From Marinobacter sp. EhC06 (GTDB taxonomy: Bacteria > Pseudomonadota > Gammaproteobacteria > Pseudomonadales > Oleiphilaceae), in assembly GCF_001650915.1 (NCBI RefSeq), contig NZ_LXYO01000023.1, forward strand, positions 434,001 through 498,000: a DNA stretch of 64,000 nucleotides. The letters run 5' to 3'. Under the pieces are notes generated by a model. That model saw only the letters and a program-made list of their open reading frames with translations. It made no database searches and had not been told where the DNA came from. Below are positions 8,351 through 18,034 of the stretch, one piece after another. How positions within the stretch are numbered: the first letter of the stretch is position 1; each line of letters opens with the position of its first letter. The translations under genes were made by a program, and so were the position numbers.

Positions 8351-8953
8351 TTATCCGTTATCGTTTGTTGTTGTGTCTTTCCGGGAAGTTTGCGTTACCG
8401 CCGGCTGCTTGCCCTGATCGTAGAGCGTATAAGACAGCGTGAGCTTGGTGATGTGTTTCGGCAGGTCCTTGTCGACGATGAAAATGAGCGGCATTTCGGT
8501 GCTTTCACCAGCTTCAAGCGGTTGCTGGTTGAAGCAGAAGCATTCGGTCTTGTGGAAGTAAAGTGTGCCTTCTGAAGGTGCAAGGCTTGGGACCGCCTGC
8601 CCGACCATGGCCTCGGTTGTCGGGTTCTCCGCATAGAAGTTAACCGTGGTCGGCTCCCCGGGATGCACATCCACGGAACGCACAACCGGACGAAACTTCC
8701 AGGTCATCCCCGGGCCATTGGAGGCGAGAAACTGCACTTTCACCGTCCGGCTCATGTCCGCTTCGGCCACCTCGGTGGACTCGTACCGGCCACCGGTCTT
8801 GCCGTTGATCCCGGTAATTTCGCAGAACACGTCGTACAGGGGCACCATGGCAAACCCAAAGGCAAACATGCCGACCACGCTGGCCATGCACCAGCCCACG
8901 ACCCGGGTGTTGCTCCGGGGCGCGCCTGCCTTGTTTGCCTGCTGATCTGCCAT
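8351..8953 (-). CDS. ctaG: Cytochrome c oxidase assembly protein CtaG/Cox11
   Basis: A 200-residue protein with one N-terminal membrane helix (VVGWCMASVVGMFAFGFAMV) and a periplasmic immunoglobulin-like domain. The copper-binding ECFCFNQQPL motif is intact, as is FCEITGINGKTG just after the helix. Cox11 proteins insert CuB into subunit I. The gene lies 15 bases after ctaD and 16 bases before coxC, so it is almost certainly cotranscribed with them. Confidence 0.95.
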   Translation of the reverse strand: MADQQANKAGAPRSNTRVVGWCMASVVGMFAFGFAMVPLYDVFCEITGINGKTGGRYESTEVAEADMSRTVKVQFLASNGPGMTWKFRPVVRSVDVHPGEPTTVNFYAENPTTEAMVGQAVPSLAPSEGTLYFHKTECFCFNQQPLEAGESTEMPLIFIVDKDLPKHITKLTLSYTLYDQGKQPAVTQTSRKDTTTNDNG

Positions 8954-8968
8954 GGCCTCGCGCTCCGG

Positions 8969-10552
8969 TTACTTCACTTCCGGTGGTGTTGCAAAGGTGT
9001 GGTAAGGCGCCGGTGAGGGCACGGTCCACTCCAGGCCTTCAGCACCATCCCAGGGCTGGGCAGCAGCCTTTTTGCCACCCTTGATGCATTTGATCACGAT
9101 CAGCAGGAACAACAGCTGCGTGGCGCCGAACATGAAGGCGCCTACGCTGGAAACCATGTTGAAGTCCGCAAACTGCAATGCATAGTCCGGAATCCGGCGC
9201 GGCATGCCAGCCAGGCCCAGGAAGTGCATCGGGAAGAACGCCAGGTTCATGCCGATAAAGGACAGCCAGAAATGGGTCTTGGCCAGTGTTTCGTCGTACA
9301 TGTGACCGGTCCATTTGGGCAGCCAGAAGTAGGCCGAAGCAAAGATCCCGAAGATGGCACCCGGTACCAGCACGTAGTGGAAGTGGGCAACCACGAAGTA
9401 GGTATCGTGGTACTGGAAGTCGGCCGGGGCGATGGCCAGCATCAGACCGGAGAAACCGCCGATGGTGAACAGGATCACGAACGCCACGGCAAACAGCATC
9501 GGAGCTTCAAAGGTGAGGGAACCCCGGAACATGGTAGCCACCCAGTTGAACACCTTCACCCCGGTGGGTACCGCAATCAGCATGGTGGCATACATGAAGA
9601 ACAGCTGGCCGACTATGGGAATACCCACGGTGAACATATGGTGCGCCCAGACCACGAACGACAGCAGGGCAATGGCGCCGACCGCATAGACCATGGAGGC
9701 GTAGCCAAATAGCGGTTTGCGAGAGAACGCCGGAATGATGTGCGAGACCGCGCCGAAAGCCGGCAGGATCATGATGTACACCTCGGGATGCCCGAAGAAC
9801 CAGAACACATGCTGGAACAGCACCGGATCACCACCGCCGGAGGCATCAAAGAAGCTTGTGCCGAAGTTGATGTCCATCAGCATCATGGTGACCACACCGG
9901 CCAGCACCGGCATTACTGCAATCAACAGGAACGCGGTGATCAGCCAGGTCCAGACGAACAGGGGCATTTTCATCAGGGTCATGCCCGGCGCCCGCAGGTT
10001 CAGGATGGTGGCGATCACGTTGATGGCGCCCATGATCGAGGAGATGCCCATGATATGGACAGCAAAGATGAAGAAGGTGGTGCTGGGTGGCCCGTATGTC
10101 GTCGACAGGGGCGCGTAGAACGTCCAGCCGAAGTTGGGCGCGCCACCTTCCATGAACAGCGTGGAGACCAGGATCAGGAAGGCACAGGGCAGCAGCCAGA
10201 AGCTCCAGTTATTCATCCGTGGAAGTGCCATGTCCGGCGCGCCGATCATCAGCGGAATCATCCAGTTGGCCAGGCCGACAAAAGCCGGCATGACCGCACC
10301 AAAGACCATGATCAGGCCATGCATGGTGGTCATCTGATTGAAGAATTCCGGCTGCACAATCTGCAGCCCGGGCTGGAACAGTTCCGCCCGGATCACCATG
10401 GCCATGGTTCCACCCAGCAGGAACATGGCGAAACTGAATATCAGGTACATTGTCCCGATATCCTTGTGGTTCGTGGTCAGCAGCCATCGGCTGATGCCTT
10501 TTGCCGGGCCGTGATGATGATCCTGGGCGTGGGTATCTGCAACCGCACTCAT
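8969..10552 (-). CDS. ctaD: Cytochrome c oxidase subunit I (aa3-type)
   Basis: The catalytic subunit, 527 residues, twelve transmembrane helices. Heme and CuB ligand motifs are intact: TMHGLIMVFGA (low-spin heme ligand), WFFGHPEVYIMILPAFG (histidine-glutamate-tyrosine active-site motif), WAHHMFTVGIP and HFHYVLVPG. The loop PEVYIM with the glutamate of the D-pathway analogue identifies an A-type heme-copper oxidase. I take the start as MSAVADTHAQ at 10552; a start seven codons earlier is possible. It follows ctaC by 57 bases and precedes ctaG by 15. Confidence 0.97.
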   Translation of the reverse strand: MSAVADTHAQDHHHGPAKGISRWLLTTNHKDIGTMYLIFSFAMFLLGGTMAMVIRAELFQPGLQIVQPEFFNQMTTMHGLIMVFGAVMPAFVGLANWMIPLMIGAPDMALPRMNNWSFWLLPCAFLILVSTLFMEGGAPNFGWTFYAPLSTTYGPPSTTFFIFAVHIMGISSIMGAINVIATILNLRAPGMTLMKMPLFVWTWLITAFLLIAVMPVLAGVVTMMLMDINFGTSFFDASGGGDPVLFQHVFWFFGHPEVYIMILPAFGAVSHIIPAFSRKPLFGYASMVYAVGAIALLSFVVWAHHMFTVGIPIVGQLFFMYATMLIAVPTGVKVFNWVATMFRGSLTFEAPMLFAVAFVILFTIGGFSGLMLAIAPADFQYHDTYFVVAHFHYVLVPGAIFGIFASAYFWLPKWTGHMYDETLAKTHFWLSFIGMNLAFFPMHFLGLAGMPRRIPDYALQFADFNMVSSVGAFMFGATQLLFLLIVIKCIKGGKKAAAQPWDGAEGLEWTVPSPAPYHTFATPPEVK

Positions 10553-10609
10553 GAAAACCCCCGTTACCGCCATTTATTGTGGCTGGTGATATCTGTTATC
10601 TGGCGTTGA

Positions 10610-11734
10610 TTACTGCTGATTCTTGTAATCAAAAATTTCTTTCGGAGTGACCATTTCACCCGTGTTGTTACCCCAGGCATTCCGCTCGTAGGTAATCACC
10701 GCGGCGAGGTCCACTTCGCTCAGCTGATTGCCGAACGCTTGCATAGAGGTGCCGGCCTTGCCATTCACGACAATATCGATGTGCGCTGCCATATCCTGGG
10801 TCGCAATCGGACTGCCCTTCAGCGCCGGAAACGCCGGTGGCGCACCGCTGCCATCTGGCTGGTGACAGGCAGCACATGCGGTCTGGTAGGCTTTCTCGCC
10901 CCGCTCCATCAACTCGGCCATGGTCCAGTCTTTTTGGGTCAATTGGCGTTCACGCTCGGCAGCCTCTTTCTTTTCGGCGACCCAGGCGTTGTATTCCTCT
11001 TCGGGAACCGCCTCGACAACGACCGGCATGAAGCCATGATCCTTGCCACATAGCTCAGTACACTGACCACGGTATATGCCGGGCTTGTCGACCCGGGTCC
11101 AGGTCTCGTTGATAAAGCCCGGAATAGCATCTTTCTTGACGCCAAAGTCCGGCACCCACCAGGAGTGGATGACATCGTTGGCCGTCAGCAGGAAGCGAAC
11201 CTTCTTGCCTACCGGAATCACCAACGGGTTATCCACCTCAAGAAGGTAATTCTCGCCCTTGGCCTGGCGGTTCTCGATCTGATCCCGTGGCGTGGAAAGG
11301 TTGGAGAAGTAGCCAAAGTCCTCATTGATGTATTCGTATTGCCACTTCCACTGGTAGCCAGTGACCTTGATGTCCACTTCCGATTCGGTGGTGTCATACA
11401 TGTCGACCAACGTCGCCGTGGCAGGAATCGCCATAACAACCAGGATGACAAAAGGTATGATGGTCCAGAGAATCTCGACCAGGGTGTTTTCGTGAAAGTT
11501 TGCCGGTTTGGCGCCCTGGGATTTCCGGTGGGCAAAAATAGACCAGAACATGACTCCGAAGACCACGACGCCAATGACGACGCAGATCCAGAGTATGGTC
11601 ATGTGAAGGCTGAAAATTTCATTACTGGTGCCGGTCACCCCCGGGGTCATGTTCAGTGTCCAGTCCGCCATGGACCAGGCGGGGAACATCAGACCGCCTA
11701 AAAGGGCACCTGCCCGCTGAGCGTGCACGCGCAT
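10610..11734 (-). CDS. ctaC: Cytochrome c oxidase subunit II with fused cytochrome c domain
   Basis: A 374-residue protein with a signal peptide (cleavage near AWSMADW), two membrane helices, and a cupredoxin domain with the CuA motif CTELCGKDHGFM. After about residue 270 a cytochrome c domain is fused, seen from the CAACH heme site and an axial methionine in TSMQAFGNQ. Such subunits accept electrons through their own c heme (caa3-like). It is the first gene of the structural operon and its start at 11734 faces the divergent MATE gene across about 200 bases. Confidence 0.96.
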   Translation of the reverse strand: MRVHAQRAGALLGGLMFPAWSMADWTLNMTPGVTGTSNEIFSLHMTILWICVVIGVVVFGVMFWSIFAHRKSQGAKPANFHENTLVEILWTIIPFVILVVMAIPATATLVDMYDTTESEVDIKVTGYQWKWQYEYINEDFGYFSNLSTPRDQIENRQAKGENYLLEVDNPLVIPVGKKVRFLLTANDVIHSWWVPDFGVKKDAIPGFINETWTRVDKPGIYRGQCTELCGKDHGFMPVVVEAVPEEEYNAWVAEKKEAAERERQLTQKDWTMAELMERGEKAYQTACAACHQPDGSGAPPAFPALKGSPIATQDMAAHIDIVVNGKAGTSMQAFGNQLSEVDLAAVITYERNAWGNNTGEMVTPKEIFDYKNQQ

Positions 11735-11937
11735 ACTGTGTCTCCACAGAGTGTTATTCTTGTCGGATTTTGCGTTATCCCACCGGTCTCACTGGCGCTC
11801 GCATACACCGGAAAGACCAGAGTGGAAGCCTGCTTACGGATACCTCAGATTCGAGTATAGACACAGATCAAAAAAAGACTAAAAAATCGGCTAAATCCAA
11901 AAAAGCTAACCACAGAATTTTAAGACTTAAAAAGAAT
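11735..11937. promoter_or_regulatory. Divergent intergenic region ctaC / MATE gene
   Basis: This gap of about 200 bases must hold the promoters of the oxidase operon (leftward) and of the MATE exporter (rightward). Its right half (about 11865-11937) is strikingly A-rich on the plus strand, with several runs of five to seven A residues spaced about a helical turn apart, which could produce intrinsic bending. I could not assign firm -35/-10 boxes or a known operator. Confidence 0.4.
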
Positions 11938-13266
11938 ATGACTTTTAACCTTCCGGCAACCGACCGGCGTCTTTGGGCCCTGGCCTGGCCGTTGATGCTC
12001 ACCAATCTCACGGTTCCTCTGCTGGGGCTGGTGGATACTGCCGTGCTCGGGCATCTGGAAAGCCCCGAATATCTGGGGGCCGTCGCCGTTGGTGCCAATT
12101 TGTTCAGCATCCTGTACTGGACCTTCGGCTTCATGCGTATGGGCACGACCGGCCTGGCGGCCCAGGCCTGGGGCAAGCGTGACAGTTTCAGCCAGGTGGC
12201 ATTACTGCTGCGGTCGGTGCTGCTGGCAACCGGTATCGGTGTGCTACTGATTCTGTTTCACCAGCCGCTGATCCATACAGGGCTGACCCTGATGAATCCA
12301 AGTGAGGGCGTTACTGAACTGGCCGCCGAGTATGCTGCTATCCGAATCTGGAGCGCGCCGGCGGTTCTCTGCCAGTACACGCTGGTTGGCTGGCTCATTG
12401 GCACCCAGTTTCCGCGGGGCCCGATGATCATGCTGATCGCGGCGAACGGCCTGAACATCGTGCTGGATATCCTCTTTGTCACCGTGTTGGGCTGGAACAG
12501 CCGCGGCGTGGCCATCGCCACGGTAATTGCCGAGTACGGTGCGGCCACTATCGGTTTCCTGATCGTGTTAAGGCGGATGCCCGAAGGTCAAACACTCACC
12601 CGGGCCTTGTTCGGCAAACTGGAGGATTACCTGAAGATCCTCCGGGTGAACCGCTACATCATGGTTCGCACCATCGCCCTGTTGCTGGTGCTGGCGTTCT
12701 TCACTGCCCAGGGTGCCCGTCAGGGAGACACCATCCTGGCGGCCAACGCGGTTCTGATCACCTTTCTGCTGCTCATTTCCAACGCCCTGGACGGTTTTGC
12801 CAATGCGGCAGAGGCGCTGATTGGCGAAGCCGTCGGTAAAGGCAGCCGGCGCCGGTTCCGGGTGGTTTTTCGCAGTGCCCTGAGGTGGTCTCTCTGGGGC
12901 GCCCTGTTGCTCACCATTGTTTTTGTTGCCGGCGGGCACTGGCTGATTGCTTTGCTGACCGGTATCGAAGAAGTGAGAGCCACCGCCTGGCGCTACCTGC
13001 CCTGGCTCTGGCTGCTACCATTTGCCGCAGTCTGGGGTTTCCTCCTGGATGGCATCTTCATCGGAGCCACCCGAACCCGGGACATGCAGAACACCATGCT
13101 GTTCTCGGCCCTGGGCGTTTTCGCTCCGGTATGGTGGCTGACCACGGGTTGGGGAAATCACGGGCTCTGGTTCGCGCTGATCTGCCTGATGGTGGCACGG
13201 GCGGTAAGCATGGGCTGGCTCTGCTGGTCCCACACCCGTCATGGCCGGTGGTTCCAGAGCCAGTGA
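11938..13266 (+). CDS. MATE-family efflux transporter, DinF-like
   Basis: A 442-residue protein with about twelve hydrophobic helices and the two-fold repeat of MATE transporters. Key segments are the N-terminal WPLMLTNLTVPLLGLVDTAV, GFMRMGTTGLAAQAWG and, in the second half, ANAVLITFLLLISNALDGFA. These fit the DinF subgroup better than NorM. Such proteins export organic cations or drugs using a Na+ or H+ gradient in the inner membrane. I chose the ATG at 11938 as start since the upstream in-frame stretch is of odd composition. It stands alone, divergent from the oxidase operon. Confidence 0.9.
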   Translation: MTFNLPATDRRLWALAWPLMLTNLTVPLLGLVDTAVLGHLESPEYLGAVAVGANLFSILYWTFGFMRMGTTGLAAQAWGKRDSFSQVALLLRSVLLATGIGVLLILFHQPLIHTGLTLMNPSEGVTELAAEYAAIRIWSAPAVLCQYTLVGWLIGTQFPRGPMIMLIAANGLNIVLDILFVTVLGWNSRGVAIATVIAEYGAATIGFLIVLRRMPEGQTLTRALFGKLEDYLKILRVNRYIMVRTIALLLVLAFFTAQGARQGDTILAANAVLITFLLLISNALDGFANAAEALIGEAVGKGSRRRFRVVFRSALRWSLWGALLLTIVFVAGGHWLIALLTGIEEVRATAWRYLPWLWLLPFAAVWGFLLDGIFIGATRTRDMQNTMLFSALGVFAPVWWLTTGWGNHGLWFALICLMVARAVSMGWLCWSHTRHGRWFQSQ

Positions 13267-13434
13267 CGGAGATGCAATCTGTAACATTACGGCCGGGTAT
13301 TTTCACAATAGCGGAAAAGCAGGTGGAAAAATCTCGGCTACACTTGTGTGAACAGGCAGGCACGTTGTGGTAGCCAGCCCTCCTCATCCTGCCCGGGAAC
13401 TCGTTGCTATCAGTTGCTAACAACGGGAGGCGCC

Positions 13435-14124
13435 TTGCGACCTCAATTCGTTCAGACATCGGCATCTCCTGAAATGACACCACAGGTAGTCCTAGAGATT
13501 ATTGACCAGGCGCGGCGCAAGGAGGCCCGCTCCGGGACCTTCCTCCGGCAGCTTCATGAAAAGGTTGCTGCGTTGCCGTCTGCCGTCACAATCGAGGGTT
13601 ACCAGCCCGCCACGTGCCTGTTCCAGTTTGTGGTTGAGTACATTGAAATGGCACCACGCCTTATCGAGTGCGTCGAAGCCTGTGCCCGTGAGGCGGGCAA
13701 AGCCGATCTCTTTGAGCCATTCGTGAATGCCGCCATCCGCTATTTCACGCAGCCGTCGGCACTTCTGGTGCGCTATGACGGTCTCGATGGCCTGCTGATT
13801 CGTGCCTATCTCTGCCATCGGCTGATGGAAGAGATGTATGAAAATAACCGGTGTACCAGAGCCAGCGAAATCGTGGATATAGAAGCAACTCGTGCTAACC
13901 TGCTCGCCCACCAGTTGATTGGCGAGCCCTTTGCCAACGAGCTGGATGATTCCATCACCGTGACCGTGTTGCAGATAGCAGGCACGCCGGACTATTACGA
14001 GCTGAACCTCGACCCCTTTGTCGAGCAGGTGAACAATGCCGCCTGGGACTGGATGCGGCACTACTGGGAAAATCTGTTGGTAAGGAACCACATTCGATTT
14101 TCCCTCGGTTCCGGTCTGGCCTGA
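13435..14124 (+). CDS. Conserved-looking protein of unknown function
   Basis: I do not recognise this protein. A TTG at 13435 has a strong ribosome site (GGGAGG, 13425-13430) and gives 229 residues; an ATG at 13474 (MTPQVVLEI) is an alternative. The protein has no signal peptide or transmembrane segment. It appears mainly helical, with amphipathic stretches such as PQVVLEIIDQARRKEARSG and LIRAYLCHRLMEEMYENN, and an acidic C-terminal half (ELDDSITVTVLQIAGTPDYYELN). It ends 16 bases before the cupredoxin gene, in the same direction, so it may be the first gene of that cluster. Codon use is like that of its neighbours. Confidence 0.65.
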   Translation: MRPQFVQTSASPEMTPQVVLEIIDQARRKEARSGTFLRQLHEKVAALPSAVTIEGYQPATCLFQFVVEYIEMAPRLIECVEACAREAGKADLFEPFVNAAIRYFTQPSALLVRYDGLDGLLIRAYLCHRLMEEMYENNRCTRASEIVDIEATRANLLAHQLIGEPFANELDDSITVTVLQIAGTPDYYELNLDPFVEQVNNAAWDWMRHYWENLLVRNHIRFSLGSGLA

Positions 14125-14140
14125 CAGGTTCAGAGGATTA

Positions 14141-14806
14141 ATGAGAGTATCAGCGATTGCAGTACTGGCGGGCCTGTTGATGTCTGCCATGGCAGTGACA
14201 GCTAACGCGTACGAGCTGTCTGTAACCGTTAGCCTGGATGGCAGCAACGAGCCCGTGGCCAATGCCGTGGTTTCCGTGGACAGCGCCCGTCCCGGTACCC
14301 CGGTTTCTGCCGAAATCTATCAGAAGGATCGTGCCTTCCATCCACATGTGCTGGTGGTTCCCGTTGGCTCGAGCGTGGATTTCCCGAACCGCGACAATAC
14401 CCAGCACCACGTGTACTCCTTCTCGCCGGCAAAAACCTTCAACATTGAACTGTACGCTGACCGCCCGGCTGCTCCGATTGTGTTCGACAAACCAGGTATC
14501 GTTGAGCTGGGCTGCAACATACACGATCACATGCAGGGCTTTGTGGTGGTCACCGATACCGCCTCAGTTGGCCAGACAGATGCCTCTGGACAGGTCACTT
14601 TGTCTATCGCACCTCAGGGTACCGAAAGCAGCCAGGACAAGGTGACAATTGAGATCTGGCACCCACGACTGCCAGACAACACACGCCCGGTCACCCGTGA
14701 AATCGAACGCGGCAGTGAGCCGGCAATCGTAGCCCTCAATCTTGAGCCCGAGCCTTCCGCAGAAGGCTCGCTGGACCGACTCCAGCAACGCTTTCGGGAG
14801 CTTTGA
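14141..14806 (+). CDS. Periplasmic cupredoxin (plastocyanin-like, often annotated methylamine utilization protein)
   Basis: A 221-residue exported protein. The signal peptide runs to about ANAYEL (residue 24). A single type 1 copper domain follows, with the likely ligands visible in order: histidine in NTQHHVYSF, then cysteine, histidine and methionine in GCNIHDHMQGF. The rest of the protein is a beta-rich C-terminal extension that contains TIEIWHPRLPDNTRP. It probably carries electrons or copper in the periplasm; the common label methylamine utilization protein is not supported by any methylamine gene here. It overlaps the next gene by one base (TGATG), a sign of translational coupling to a c-di-GMP protein. 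Confidence 0.85.
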   Translation: MRVSAIAVLAGLLMSAMAVTANAYELSVTVSLDGSNEPVANAVVSVDSARPGTPVSAEIYQKDRAFHPHVLVVPVGSSVDFPNRDNTQHHVYSFSPAKTFNIELYADRPAAPIVFDKPGIVELGCNIHDHMQGFVVVTDTASVGQTDASGQVTLSIAPQGTESSQDKVTIEIWHPRLPDNTRPVTREIERGSEPAIVALNLEPEPSAEGSLDRLQQRFREL

Positions 14807-17160
14807 TGGGTTTAGCGTCTCGTCTCGGATTCCGTGGCCGACTCATTGCCGCCATGATCTCGCTGGTGGCCCTGGTCAGTCTGGTGATCGTCGCCCTGTT
14901 GATGGTTTACCTGTTCGAGGATGAAAAAAGCCGGGCACTTGAACAGCTGGCCATCGGGGAGCGGTTGACCAACGAGGTCATTGACCGTCGCACCGATCTG
15001 GAGCTGTCCCGGCTCAGCGTCGTGGTGCAGGATTTCGGCTTCCGCTCGGCCATTGCCAGCCGCGACCCGGCAACCATCGACAGCGCCCTGGAAAACCACA
15101 GTGGCAGGGTTGGTGCCGACTTTGCGCTCTTGCTGGACAGCCAGGGGGAGCCCCTGGCCTCCACCCTGCAACGCTCCTTTCCTGCCATCACCCAGGAACA
15201 GCTGACACGCTCTCGCCGCAACGGATTTACCCGGTCACTGCGAGCCATAGACGGCAGGGGCTACGAGATTCTCATCATCCCGATAGAAGCGCCCGGGCTG
15301 CGGGCCTGGTTGGTTACCGGTTTTGCCATGGACCAGTCCCTGGCGGAGGTCATCGCCCGACTCAGTGGCACCTCGGTGATCTTCCGGGCGCGATCGGGCC
15401 AAAGCGATAGCCTGAGCAGTTTTGCCGCCACCACCAGCATCGACGACAAGCTGGAACAGGAGCTTGCAGGCGCATCCGACAACGCCAAGTTCATCGAAAG
15501 TGCCGGTTATTTCACCCGGATAATCAACCTGGGCGAATCAGACCCCGCCGCCGTCCAGGCCGTGCTGCTGATCAGCCGTGATGCCACACTCCAGAACTAT
15601 TACCGAAGGTCCGTGGAAATAGCCCTGTTGGTGACCGCCATCCTGATTTTCGCCATTCTGCTGGCGCTGGTCATTGCCCGCAACCTCGGGCGCCCGGTGT
15701 TGCAGCTGGCAAGCTACGCGCGGGCTATCGGTGAGGGCACCACACCCGAGGCACCGGCCATCCGGGCCGGCGGCGAACTGACCCAGCTCCGCAACGCCCT
15801 CCGGGACATGCTGTCGGGCCTGCGGGAACGGGAAGCCCAGATCCGCTATGCAGCGACCCACGATGACGTCACCGGTTTGAAAAACCGGAACGCTCTGATG
15901 CAGGAGGCCGCCGAGCTGTTTGATAACCGAGGCCGGGCCACACTGGTGGGGATCCGACTGAACGACCTCTCCGACATCAACGATACTCTGGGTCTGGAAT
16001 TCGGCGACAAGGTCCTGATTGGCATTGCCAAGCGGCTGCAGCAGGAACTGCAGGATGCACGAATCCTTGCCCGCACCGGCGGAGGGGAGTTCCTGGCCCT
16101 GATTCCTTCATTGCCGCCAGAAACCGGCGACCAGAGGGTCCGGGCACTGCACGAGGTCATCGAATCCCCGTTGCAGGTAGACCAGACCCCCTTCTCCTTG
16201 CGAGTTACCATCGTCACCATGGAACTGCCAGAGGACGCCGCCGATACCGATGCCCTGCGTCGCAGGCTCAATCTCACCTTCGAGCAGGCGGAGGCCCACC
16301 CCGAAGCCTTCACCCGCTACAAGCCCGGACAGGATGAAAGCCATCTACGGGAACTGAAGCTGGTTACCGATCTGCACGCCGCAATCCTGCATAACGGTTT
16401 GCACATGAACTACCAGCCGAAACTTAACAGCCAGACCGGCGAGCTGGTGCAGGTAGAGGCCCTGGTGCGATGGATTCACCCGGAGCTGGGTTTTATATCG
16501 CCGGAAGAGTTCATCTTTCTTGCCGAACAATCAGGGCAGATCCACGATCTGACAGCCCATATCCTGCAACGGGTGGCCAGCGATGCCCGACGTTGGTATG
16601 AACAGGGTGTTGACGCGGGCGTGGCTATTAACCTGTCCGCTATGGACCTCACCTGGCCCGCGCTGACCCGGCACATCGCGGAAACCTTTCACGGCTGGCA
16701 CCACGGCCTGGAGCGGGTCACCCTGGAAGTCACTGAAAGTGCCCTCATGGAGGACCCGGAAGAGGCCATGGCCACCCTGAATCAGCTCCGGGAGCTGGGC
16801 GTGACGCTGTCAGTGGACGACTTTGGCACCGGCTACTCCTCTTTGTCTCAGCTGCGCAAGCTTCCGGTACAGGAGCTGAAAATCGACAAGTCATTCGTGC
16901 TGAAGCTGGATTCCGAGCCCCAGGACCAGCTGATTGTGCGGTCCACCATTGATATGGCCCACGGCCTCGGGCTGAAGGTGGTGGCAGAAGGCATAGAAAA
17001 CCTGGAAGCCTGGCAGCTGCTGCAACACTGGGGCTGCAACCTCGGCCAGGGTTTTTACCTGAGCCGCCCGGTTGCCCCCGAGGATCTGCCGGAGACTGCC
17101 CGGTCTCTGGCTACCCGCAAAGGGGAACTAAGCCAACCCAACCCGGAGTATTCAGAATGA
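14806..17160 (+). CDS. Membrane sensor protein with degenerate GGDEF and intact EAL domain
   Basis: A 784-residue inner-membrane protein. Two helices (about residues 12-35 and 268-290) enclose a periplasmic sensor region; a HAMP-like segment follows the second helix (RNLGRPVLQLASYARAIGEG). The GGDEF domain reads RTGGGEF, so the catalytic aspartate is replaced by glycine and cyclase activity is unlikely. The EAL domain keeps VEALVRW, LEVTESALM, SVDDFGTGYSSL and VVAEGIE, which predicts c-di-GMP hydrolysis. The start ATG overlaps the stop of the cupredoxin gene, and its stop overlaps the start of the DUF3034 gene (ATGA). The coupling implies that the sensor region reads the state of the periplasmic cupredoxin or its substrate, an inference. 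Confidence 0.92.
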   Translation: MGLASRLGFRGRLIAAMISLVALVSLVIVALLMVYLFEDEKSRALEQLAIGERLTNEVIDRRTDLELSRLSVVVQDFGFRSAIASRDPATIDSALENHSGRVGADFALLLDSQGEPLASTLQRSFPAITQEQLTRSRRNGFTRSLRAIDGRGYEILIIPIEAPGLRAWLVTGFAMDQSLAEVIARLSGTSVIFRARSGQSDSLSSFAATTSIDDKLEQELAGASDNAKFIESAGYFTRIINLGESDPAAVQAVLLISRDATLQNYYRRSVEIALLVTAILIFAILLALVIARNLGRPVLQLASYARAIGEGTTPEAPAIRAGGELTQLRNALRDMLSGLREREAQIRYAATHDDVTGLKNRNALMQEAAELFDNRGRATLVGIRLNDLSDINDTLGLEFGDKVLIGIAKRLQQELQDARILARTGGGEFLALIPSLPPETGDQRVRALHEVIESPLQVDQTPFSLRVTIVTMELPEDAADTDALRRRLNLTFEQAEAHPEAFTRYKPGQDESHLRELKLVTDLHAAILHNGLHMNYQPKLNSQTGELVQVEALVRWIHPELGFISPEEFIFLAEQSGQIHDLTAHILQRVASDARRWYEQGVDAGVAINLSAMDLTWPALTRHIAETFHGWHHGLERVTLEVTESALMEDPEEAMATLNQLRELGVTLSVDDFGTGYSSLSQLRKLPVQELKIDKSFVLKLDSEPQDQLIVRSTIDMAHGLGLKVVAEGIENLEAWQLLQHWGCNLGQGFYLSRPVAPEDLPETARSLATRKGELSQPNPEYSE

Positions 17161-18032
17161 CAGCAAGACGTCTGGTGACACTGACCATCGCGCTCCTGGT
17201 AGTACCGGCCGCCATGGCCGACATCGGCAGCCGGATCTGGGCGACCGGAGGCGTCACCACCATTGAGGGCAGTGCCGGCGGGGGGCTGGTACCCTGGGCG
17301 CTGCTGGGCAGTTACGCCAGCGACGAGGAGTGGGGCGGCACCGTGGCACTGGGCCGGGCTGAAGTGGACGATTACTCTCTCTCGGTGACCGGCGCCGGGC
17401 TGAACTGGAATAACCGCCTGGAGATCACCGTGGCCCAGCAGACCCTGGATCTGGACAGCCTGGTGTTTACCCTCAAAGACGGCTTCGGCCTTGAACAGGA
17501 CGAGCTGAACCAGGATATTTTCGGCGCCAAGATCCGGCTCGTTGGCGATGTGCTTTACAGTCCCTGGGGCCAGTGGTCCGCCGGCGTGCAGTACAAGCGG
17601 CAGCGGGATTTCACCGTACCCTCGGCGATCGGCGCCCGGGATGACAGTGGCACCGATGTCTATGTCAGCGGCAGCAAGCTGTTCTTCGCCGCGGTGATGG
17701 AACGAAACCTACTGGTAAACCTGACAGCGCGGGCAACCCGGGCCAACCAGGGCGGGCTACTTGGTTTTGGCGGTGACCGTAACAACAGCCACGAACTGAT
17801 GATGGAGGGCAGCGTCGGGCTTTTCCTCAACCGCCAGTGGCTGGTGGGCGCGGAATATCGGCAAAAACCGGACAACCTGGGGTTTGCCACCGAAGATGAC
17901 TGGTGGGACCTGTTCGTGGCCTGGGTGCCGGACCGTCGTCTGGCGGTCACGGGCGCCCTGGTCAACCTGGGCGACGTTGCCACACTGGAAGACCAGCAAG
18001 GTCTGTATCTGTCGCTGCAGGGGAGTTTCTGA
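17157..18032 (+). CDS. DUF3034-family exported beta-barrel-like protein
   Basis: A 291-residue protein with a clear signal peptide (MTARRLVTLTIALLVVPAAM, cleaved after AMA). The mature part is made of alternating polar and aromatic beta strands such as WSAGVQYKRQRDF and ELMMEGSVGLFLNRQW, ending in phenylalanine (LYLSLQGSF), which is typical of outer membrane beta-barrels recognised by BamA. It matches the general form of the DUF3034 family. Its start overlaps the stop of the EAL gene and its stop is 2 bases from the truncated hemoglobin gene, so all are one operon. Confidence 0.8.
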   Translation: MTARRLVTLTIALLVVPAAMADIGSRIWATGGVTTIEGSAGGGLVPWALLGSYASDEEWGGTVALGRAEVDDYSLSVTGAGLNWNNRLEITVAQQTLDLDSLVFTLKDGFGLEQDELNQDIFGAKIRLVGDVLYSPWGQWSAGVQYKRQRDFTVPSAIGARDDSGTDVYVSGSKLFFAAVMERNLLVNLTARATRANQGGLLGFGGDRNNSHELMMEGSVGLFLNRQWLVGAEYRQKPDNLGFATEDDWWDLFVAWVPDRRLAVTGALVNLGDVATLEDQQGLYLSLQGSF

Positions 18033-18034
18033 AC

